A stretch of DNA of 64,000 nt from JBHELB01 sp041859045. Its GTDB lineage: Bacteria; Hydrogenedentota; Hydrogenedentia; Hydrogenedentales; SLHB01. The stretch covers positions 20,014 through 84,013 of the forward strand of contig JBHELB010000007.1 of assembly GCA_041859045.1 (NCBI GenBank). The letters are read 5' to 3'. The position numbers and the translations under genes were made by a program. Within the stretch, counting starts at the first letter, position 1. Each line of letters begins with the position of its first letter. The notes under the pieces were generated by a model. That model had not been told where the DNA came from. It was given only the letters and a program-made list of their open reading frames with translations, and searched no databases. Below are positions 52,044 through 60,400 of this stretch, piece after piece.

Positions 52044-52784
52044 TTATTCGATTGCGCTGAGGAGTTGGCCCAGCGCAATTCCCCACCATCCCACCATGAC
52101 CCAAGCGAACGGAAGTATGGCGTAGGCGGTGCGCCGAGGGTGTGTGACGGCGTAGTAGGTAAGACCGGCCACGGTGGCTGTAAGCACAATACTCAGCGGA
52201 AGGTGGAAGAATTCGCCCGCGTTCGGAAAGTCTACGGCACGTGCCGCCTGCGTTGCCCATGGGCCAAAAGGGGCTGCCAGCACGAATCCGAGGGCATTTT
52301 GTGGTTTCAACGCGCCCGCGACGGCGGCTATGCCTACAGCGGGCAACAAGAGCGCGAACGGGCATAGCCACACACCCAGAAGGTATCGCGGGGCGACGGC
52401 GCTGTTGCGTGCGCGAATCGCAGCGAAGGGGGCCACCAACGCAAACAGAACGAAGGGGGAGAATTGCAGGCGAAGGAGCGAGAAATCCGATTTGAACATC
52501 GCCAGCGCGAAGTCAATGGAGAGCAGCGCGAGCGAGAGAACGAAACACAGAACATTGTTCCGGGAAAACGGCTCTCGCAGCGCCGCCATGATTCCGCTGA
52601 CGCCCGCCAGCGAGACCCACATGAGCGCAAGCCACGTCAGTTCAGGGCGGCTGCGGTGGTAACAGGCGAAAACCACGGCGGTTAGCGCCAAGCCCACTCC
52701 GCCCGTCGCGACGGCGCTGGCGCTGAGCGGCAGCGCATTCGTCGGACGCGCGACGGGCTCAGATGCTTCGTCTGGATGCTTCAC
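52044..52784 (-). CDS. Unknown membrane protein, six or seven helices
   Basis: A 246-residue protein not matched to a named family. About 15 hydrophilic residues are followed by hydrophobic segments near 22-38, 50-66, 75-92, 102-122, 130-160, 193-210 and 225-242. The last part, AYAILPFAWVMVGWWGIALG, resembles YIP1/DUF-type small membrane proteins but not enough to assign. The GTG at 52784 is preferred because it overlaps the stop of the radical SAM gene (GTGA) and AAGGGGGA precedes it; an ATG at 52844 would overlap that gene by 64 bases. Probably co-transcribed with the radical SAM gene. Confidence 0.7.
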   Translation of the reverse strand: MKHPDEASEPVARPTNALPLSASAVATGGVGLALTAVVFACYHRSRPELTWLALMWVSLAGVSGIMAALREPFSRNNVLCFVLSLALLSIDFALAMFKSDFSLLRLQFSPFVLFALVAPFAAIRARNSAVAPRYLLGVWLCPFALLLPAVGIAAVAGALKPQNALGFVLAAPFGPWATQAARAVDFPNAGEFFHLPLSIVLTATVAGLTYYAVTHPRRTAYAILPFAWVMVGWWGIALGQLLSAIE

Positions 52785-54187
52785 GAATCCCCCTTCGTGG
52801 CACGTGCTAGCGACGCTGTGTTTTTCTCCAATGATATTACCCATTGCCTGACGCGCTCAGCCATCGGACGCGCGGCGGGGTCGTAGCCGCGGATGCCGAA
52901 GGTCTTGACGCGTCCATAGTAGGCGAGATTAAGGGCGAGCGGGTAAACCGCCGTTCGTACTCCGCGCGGCATCGTGAGCCACCGCGTGAGTCGCCGCAAA
53001 ATGTGGGATGGCGAGTAGAAACGGCGAATGATCCAGTCCGCACCGGCCTGTAGTTCCTCGGAACGCATGCGTTTGGGGGTGAACACGACATGGCGGAAGT
53101 CGTAGTGCTCGAAATTGGCGTCGAAAATGCGCTCGCCCATCTCCTTGTGCAGCGGAGTGCCCGGCAGCGGCGTTACGATCGCCAGTTGGATGGCATCCAC
53201 GCCCACTTCCTCGAGCATGCGGGCCGTGCGCGCGAACACGTCCACCGTGTCGGCGTCGAACCCGACCATAACGCCCGCCTCGACGTAGATGCCCTGGGCG
53301 TGGAACGCGGCGATCGCAGCGCGGTAGCGCGCGGGCGAATTGATGTCCGCCTTTGCTTGTGCCGTCAACGCGTCGTCGTTGAAGGTTTCGAGGCCTACAA
53401 ACACGCCGAAGCATCCCGCGCGCTGCATCGCCGTCAGCAGCTCGGCATCTTCCGCCGTGCGGACGGCGGCCTGCGTCACCCAACGTTTCTTGAGCGGCTT
53501 CAACGCACGAAAGAGTTCGAGCGCATAGCCGCGATCCTGCGTCAGGTTGTCGTCGACAAACATAAAGAACGGCCCATCGAACGCGGCGACCTCTTCGACC
53601 ACTTCCGCCACGGGCCGCGCGTAGAAGCGCCCTTCATGCACCGCACGGATCGAGCAGAAGCGGCAGTGATTACGGCAGCCCATCGTGGCGAACGTCGCGT
53701 TGGCGGTCACGTAACGTCTGCTCTGAAGGAGATGCCGGGGCAACGTTCGTGGCGCGGCGGCGTCAAAGTGGCCTCGGTAGACGCGTTGCAGGGCGCCGTT
53801 GCGCAGGTCCGCGCAGAGTTGTTCCCACGCGCCGTAGGCCGGTCCGACCACGACCGCGTCGGCGTGTTGCAGCGCGTCCTCGGGGTTCAGGCTTGCGTGA
53901 TAGCCGCCCATGACCACTTTCGCGCCCCGCGCGCGGAAATGGCGACAAAGTTCATACGCTCGCGGCGCGAGAGCCGTCATCGCGGTGATGCCGACGAGAT
54001 CGAACGGGCCATCGGGCAAGTCGTCGATCTGTTCGTCAATCAAGGTGATGCGCGCATCTCTGGGCGACAACGACGCGACAGTCAGCAAAGGTAGCATCGA
54101 GAAGCGGAACGTTTTGCCATTAAACAGGCGTCGGCGTCCGATCTGTCGCCAGTTTCCGGCGGCGGGCGCGATGAGCAGGATATTCAT
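52781..54187 (-). CDS. Radical SAM enzyme with N-terminal cobalamin-binding-like domain
   Basis: A 468-residue B12-type radical SAM protein. The N-terminal B12-binding-like Rossmann domain (about 1-150) has DLVGITAMTALAPRAYELC and VVMGGYHASLNPEDAL but no DxHxxG motif, so cobalamin may be bound base-on or not at all. The radical SAM core has the cluster motif MGCRNHCRFCSIR (C-x3-C-x2-C), then MFVDDNLTQD, and continues with FGVFVGLETFNDDAL and GVMVGFDADTVDVF. It resembles HpnJ/HpnR- and BchE-like methylases or cyclases of lipids and pigments; the substrate is unknown. AAAGGAG is 7 bases before the ATG. The upstream region shares the AT-rich regulatory stretch with the giant gene. Confidence 0.9.
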   Translation of the reverse strand: MNILLIAPAAGNWRQIGRRRLFNGKTFRFSMLPLLTVASLSPRDARITLIDEQIDDLPDGPFDLVGITAMTALAPRAYELCRHFRARGAKVVMGGYHASLNPEDALQHADAVVVGPAYGAWEQLCADLRNGALQRVYRGHFDAAAPRTLPRHLLQSRRYVTANATFATMGCRNHCRFCSIRAVHEGRFYARPVAEVVEEVAAFDGPFFMFVDDNLTQDRGYALELFRALKPLKKRWVTQAAVRTAEDAELLTAMQRAGCFGVFVGLETFNDDALTAQAKADINSPARYRAAIAAFHAQGIYVEAGVMVGFDADTVDVFARTARMLEEVGVDAIQLAIVTPLPGTPLHKEMGERIFDANFEHYDFRHVVFTPKRMRSEELQAGADWIIRRFYSPSHILRRLTRWLTMPRGVRTAVYPLALNLAYYGRVKTFGIRGYDPAARPMAERVRQWVISLEKNTASLARATKGDS

Positions 54188-54227
54188 GGCTATTCTCCTT
54201 TGGTTTTATTTCCTAAGTGTACGTTAT

Positions 54228-54326
54228 ACATATGAACTTTATGGACAAAGAGAATCCGGCTTCGTCCGTCATGAGAGCCCCAGATTTCCCTTCGACATTA
54301 TGTTATCATAGGAATAGTTCATATGT
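54228..54326. repeat. Separated inverted repeat ACATATGAACT / AGTTCATATGT
   Basis: An exact 11-base inverted repeat: 54228-54238 and 54316-54326, in the AT-rich interval between the divergent radical SAM and giant-protein genes. It may be a pair of regulator binding sites, one for each promoter. Confidence 0.65.
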
Positions 54327-54349
54327 CAAGTTATTGTGGCTGGGGTTAT

Positions 54350-54378
54350 TTGATAAAAGTAGCCACGTTTTACTTAAT
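54350..54378 (+). promoter_or_regulatory. Promoter candidate of the giant surface-protein gene
   Basis: TTGATA at 54350-54355, a 17-base spacer and CTTAAT at 54373-54378. Predicted start is about 54385. The -10 lies inside the left arm of the 20-base inverted repeat, so a protein bound there would block it. Confidence 0.5.
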
Positions 54379-54440
54379 GCGCTTTAGGGTGAAAATCGGG
54401 TACAATTTGTCCAGAGATATCCCTAGAGCGCATTAAATAA
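54370..54440. repeat. 20-base imperfect inverted repeat upstream of the giant gene
   Basis: Arms at 54370-54389 and 54421-54440 are reverse complements at 18 of 20 positions (core AATGCGCTTTAGGG against CCCTAGAGCGCATT), separated by 31 bases. The left arm covers the promoter -10, the right arm ends 3 bases before the GTG start. It may be an operator pair or a structure that hides the start codon. Confidence 0.75.
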
Positions 54441-54443
54441 GAA

Positions 54444-57400
54444 GTGTGGCGCGCTGGCTTTTCGGCGCAGGGGTGTCCGCCGATTGTTGGGAATACGAGT
54501 CCAGTCGGCGGGGGACAGGTCATCGAAGCGAGAGGCAGGAGAATAGGAACCCTCGGATTCCGGAAGTGGGCCCGAAGCATCCGTCGCGGCGGATGTGGGT
54601 GGGTGGGGGTTCTTTGTTTTCTTTTCTCGCTGCCTGCCGTGGCGGCAACCCCCACCGTCAATTCCATCACCCGTCTTGACGCGACTCCCACAAATGCGGC
54701 AACCGTCCGCTTTTCGGTGGTGTTCAATGCCGCGGTGACCGGGGTCGATGTCGGCGACTTCTCCGCAGTGGGATCGGGCGGCGTAGCGGGGGCATCCGTT
54801 GCTGGGGTTACCGGCGGTCCGACGACGTACACGGTTACCATCAACACAGGCGCCGGATCCGGAACGGTCGCGTTGCACCTGATCGACGACGACACGATTC
54901 AAGATGGAAGTCTTGTGCCATTGGGGGGCGTGGGCGCGGGCAACGGCAATTTTACGACTGGCCAGACGTACACCATCGACAAAACGCCTCCTGTCGTTAC
55001 CGTCACGCCTTCGGTGTCGCAAGCCACACTAACGGGCAGTTTGCCCATCGTGTTTACCGTCACGGTGACGGGCGCGACGACAACCACCGTGGCCTATGCG
55101 GACATTCAAATGAGCGGCACGGCGACGGGCGTTTCGTATTCGTTGATCGGCTCGCTGTTGATTGTGAACAGCGTCGCCACCGACGGGACGTTGGTGGCGC
55201 GGGTGCGCGCGGGGGCCGTGTCTGACAGCGTGGGGAACCAGAACGCGCAGTCCTCGAACGCCGACAATACGGTTACTTACGACATTACCGCGCCCGCGGT
55301 GTCGTCCGTGATACGCGCGGGGAGCACGCCGACCAACGCGGCGCAGGTGACTTTCGCGGTGGCGTTTACCGAGAGCGTCACCGGGGTCGACGCGGCGGAT
55401 TTTAGTGTAGCGCAAGGCGCGGGGCTTTCCGGCGCGAGCGTGGCGGGCGTGAGCGGCAGCGGCGCGAACTACACCGTGACGGTGAACACGGGGACAGGCA
55501 GCGGAACGCTCCGGCTGGACGTGCTCAACAACGGCACGATTCGCGATCTGCTGTCACGGGCGATGTCCGGCGGAACCTTTTCGAGCGGAGAGAGCTATAC
55601 CATCGATCGCGTGTTGCCGACAGTGACGCTTGTGGCGTTACTGGACTCCTCACCCACCAACGCCGCGACCGTGCGGTACGCCGTGCAGTTTAGCGCAGCC
55701 GTGACCGGTGTGGACGCGACCGATTTCGCCATTACCGCGACCGGCGGCAGTGTGAGCGGTGCGTCGGTGACGGGGGTGAGCGGCGGCGGCGCGAGCTATA
55801 CGGTTAGCTGCGCAACGGGCAGTGGCGATGGGGCGTTTCGACTGGACGTGCTCGACGACGACACGATCACGACTGCGGCGGGTAACGCCTTGGACGGCGG
55901 ATACACGTCGGCGTTGAGCTATACCATGGACAAGACCCCGCCGAGCTGCACCCTTGAGCAAGCGGTCGGTCAGACCGATCCGGCAGCGGCGTTACCGGTG
56001 TCGTTTACCGTGGTGTTCAGCGAGAACGTGACTTCATTCGATGCAAGTGACGTGACCATTGGCGGAACCGCTACGGGCGCGACCGCAAGCGTTTCGGGGT
56101 CGGGCAAGAACTACACCGTGTCCATTACCTCGTTGACCACGGACGGCACGGTGATTCCCGCGATTGCGCCCGGCGCGTTAACCGACGCGGCGGGCAATCC
56201 CAATACCGCGAGCGTGAGTAGCGACGCGCAGGTGTTGATCGATACCACGCCGCCCACGGTGAGTGTCGAGCAGGCTGCGGGACAGAGCGATCCCTGCAAT
56301 TCCCTGCCCATTCGGTTTGCGGTGCAGTTTAGCGAAGTCGTCATCGGGTTCGATGCGAGCGATGTGCAGGTTCAGAGTGGAACAGGACTTGCCTACACCG
56401 TTACGGGTGCTGGTGCAACGTATGAAATTGAAGTGAGCGCGGCGAACGATGGGGTCGTGTCGGTCAGCGTGCCTGCGGGCGCGGCGACCGACGCGGCAGG
56501 ACACAGCAACCTGGTGTCCACGAGCGTTGATAATGCCGTGACGCTCAACACAACGCCGCCCGCGATCGCGTTAAGCGCGCCGTCGCCCGCTGTTACGCGC
56601 TCAGGGCCGGTTTCCTTTACGGTGACGTATGCCTCGGCTGCCGCGATCACGCTCACGAACACCGACGTCGTCGTCGATGCAACGGGGACGGCGGCCGCGG
56701 GCTCCATCACCGTCACCGGTACGGGACTGCTGAGCCGTACGGTGACGCTTGCAGGGCTCAACGGAAATGGCACATTGGCAGTGCGAATCAACGCAGGCAC
56801 GGCTTCAAGCATTGGCGGAGTGCTGTCGCCTGCGGCGGGGCCTTCCGCCAGCGTGACCGTCGATACCACGCCGCCCGGATTGACGTTGAGCAGCATCGCG
56901 CCTGACCCGACGAACGGCGCATCCATCGTCGTCCAGGCGAGTTTTGACGAAGAGGTCAGCGGGTTCGATGCCGGCGACTTGTCCATCACCAACGCATCGC
57001 TCGCCGCGTTCGCTCCGGTGTCGGCCTCGCTCTATCTGATCACGTTGAGCCCGTCGGCGGACGGCGCGGTGACACTCTCTGTCGCGCCCGGCGCGGCCAC
57101 CGACGCCGCGGGCAATGCAAGCGCAGGCGCTTCCCTTACGCGCCAATACGACGCAACGTCTCCGATACCTACAGTTACGGTGATCTCGCCGTCCGGCGGG
57201 GGGCTCACGGGGAGCTTGCCTATCGTGTTTGATGTCGAATTTGGCGAAACGGTCACGGGGTTCGACGCCTCAGACCTTGTTTTTACTGGGACGGCGGCAG
57301 GTTTGCATGCAAGCGTTTCGGGCAGCGGCGCGTCGTACACCGTGACTGTGGACCAAGTATTGTCCGAAGGTACACTGGCATTGACCGTACCCGCGGCGAC

Positions 57401-60400
57401 GTGCGCTGACGCGGCGGGGAACCCAAATCAGAGCGGATCGAGCGCTTCGGTGAATTACGACGCCACCGCGCCGACCGTGAGTGTGGCGCGCGCCGCCGCG
57501 CAGCCAAACCCGACCGCGTTCTTCCCGATTGTGTTCACGATAGCGTTCAGTGAACCCGTTGCCGGTCTTGACGTGAGCGATTTCAGTTTTGGATCGCTCG
57601 CGCCGATTACCTGCGCACTGAGTGGTAGCGGCGCGGCGTATACCCTCGAAGTGAACGCATCGGCCGACGGTACGCTCGAGCCGTCATTGCCCGCAGGCGC
57701 TGCGAGCGATACCGCGGGAAATCCAAGTGACGTCTCTGTACTTGTGGGGGGAGGCGTTGTCGTCAACACGCAGCCGCCGTCGATTACAATCAGCCCGCCC
57801 AGCCAATCGCTTACACGCAATGGCCCCGTGACGTACACCGTGACCTACGGCGGTGCGGCGGGCGTGAGCCTCGATGCGGCGGACGTCACTCTTGTCCGCA
57901 ACGGTTCGGTCACGGGCACGGTTAGCGTCTCTGGTGCGGGCCTAACGGAACGGACCATCACCGTCGACAACATTTTGGGCGATGGAACACTATCGATCGC
58001 GTTGGCGGCCAATACCGCGGTTTCCTCTGGTGGACAGCCCGCGCCCGCCGTTATCTCCACGACGCCGTTCGCCGTAGACAACACGCCACCAACGTTAACA
58101 GTGCGCCGCGCCGCGTCGCAGGCGAATCCCACGAGCCAATTGCCGGTGCAGTTTGAGATCCTTTCCGATGAACCTGTGATCGACGTTGACCTGTCCGATG
58201 TAATCCTGACAGGCACGGCCTCAGGCTTGGCCTATTCCCTGAGCGGTGGCGGAGCGCTCTACACTGTAAGCGTGACTTCGGTGGCGGTGAGCGGCACGAT
58301 TACGGCCTCCGTGACTCAGGGTGCGGCGCAAGATCTCGCGGGAAATCCCAGCGTGAACGCGGCCTCGCCGCTGAACAGCGTGACGTACTCTACTATGCCC
58401 GGCACGGTGTCGATCAGCGCGCCTTCGGCGGCGGTGACGCGCACGGGACCTGTGAGCTATGAGATTAGCTATACGGCGGCGGGATCGATCAGTCTTTCTC
58501 CCGCCGACATCACGTTGCAGACCACGGGTACCGCGAACGCGACGGTGGAGGTGTCGGGCAGTGGTCTGGACGTGCGCACCGTGACGCTCGACAATATCAC
58601 GGGCGATGGCGAACTCCGGATCGCGCTCGCTGCGGATACCGCGCGCACGGCGGCAAACGTGCCATCGCTTCCAGCCGGTCCTAGCGCTGCCGTGCGGGTC
58701 GATCAGACGCCGCCTGCGGTCGAGATTGTGCAGGCGGTGGGGCAGAATGACCCCGCGTCCGCGCCGCCGGTGCGCTTCTCAATCCACTTCTCGGAACCGG
58801 TGACTGGCTTCTCCACCTCCGACGTGACGCTTGGTGGAACGGCGGCTGGCACGCAGTTCAGCGTCACGGGGGCCGGCGCGGACTATGTGCTGACCGTCAC
58901 GGTATGGACAGTCGACGGCACGATCGAACCGTCTATCGCGGCGGGTATTGCTGTCGACGAAGCGGGCAATCCCAATCTGGCCTCAACCGGCGTTGATGCA
59001 TCGGTTACCGTGAATACCCTGCCGCCCACGATGTCCGTTAGTCCGCCGAACCCCGTCCGGACCCGCAGCGGACCGGTTGTTTACACTCTTACGTATGGGT
59101 ACGCCGCGGCAATTACGCTTTCTCCCGCGGACATAGCGGTAGTCTCCACCGGGACAGCGGCGGCGGGCCAGGTGCAGGTCACGGGAGCGGGGCTTATTGA
59201 ACGCCAAGTGACGCTTTCCGATATTACCGGCGAAGGGACACTCAGCATCGGCATCGCGGCGGGCACAGCGCAATCCTCCGCATTGGCGCTTGCCCCGGCG
59301 GCATTCACCGTCACTCCCGTAACCGTGGACAGCACCGCCACCGGCGTCCGTATCGAACAGGCCGCCACCCAACCCGATCCCACGTCCGCTTTGCCCATCG
59401 CGTACACCGTGACATTCGATGAGGCCGTGACGGGGTTTACCGCAGCCGACGTGCTGCTCGGAGGTACCGCTACGGGGGCGCAGTGCACCGTCAGCGGGTC
59501 TGGACAAGACTACGTGGTCAATGTGTTCGCTGTGAGCACGGATGGCACACTGAGCGCAACGATCCCCGGTGGTGCGGCGTTCGACGAAGCGGGGAATGCA
59601 AATACGCCGTCGGTCAGCGTGGACAACACGGTTGAGCTGGATCGTGTGCCGCCGCAGGTGGCGAGTGCTCTGTCGCTCGACGCCACGCTTACGAACGCGG
59701 ACAGCGTGCGCTATGCGGTGACATTCGACGACCCTGTGTCGGGCGTGGATCCCCTTGATTTTATCGCGCGAGGCAACGGTGTGGTTGGGGCCGTGATCCA
59801 GGCGGTGAGCGGCGGCGGAACTGACTACATTGTGGCGATCGACACCGGCTATGGCGACGGTTCGCTTCAGCTAGATATCTCGCCGACCGCGAGTATCGTC
59901 GATGCCGCGGGGAACGCACTTTCCACACAGAGTCTCGCGGGTATTGAAGTCTATACCATCGACAGAACCCCGCCTACCGCGCAGCTCGCCCTGCCGCCAG
60001 GTCAATCGGTTCTGACGAATCGCTTGCCGGTTGCGTTTGCGATTCATTTCGATGAGCCCGTGACTGGGGTTGACGCGTCGGACGTTGAGTTTGCTGCGGG
60101 GCCGCCGGGGCTGATGACCGCGGTGACCGGCGCGGGGACCGATTATCTGGTGCAGGTGATGACATCCGCCGATGGGATGCTACAGCCGCGGCTCGTTGCG
60201 GGAGCGGCGATCGACGCCGCGGGCAATGCGAACGAAGCGTCTAGCCTTGCGCAAGGCGTTACGCTCGAACGCGTGCCGCCGCGTCTGGTGGCAATACGGA
60301 GAACGAGCGCATTGCTCACCAACGCCGCGTCGGTGACGTTCTCTATCGAGTTCGACGAAGCCGTGTCGGGCCTGGACGCGACGGATTTCGTCGCGGACGC

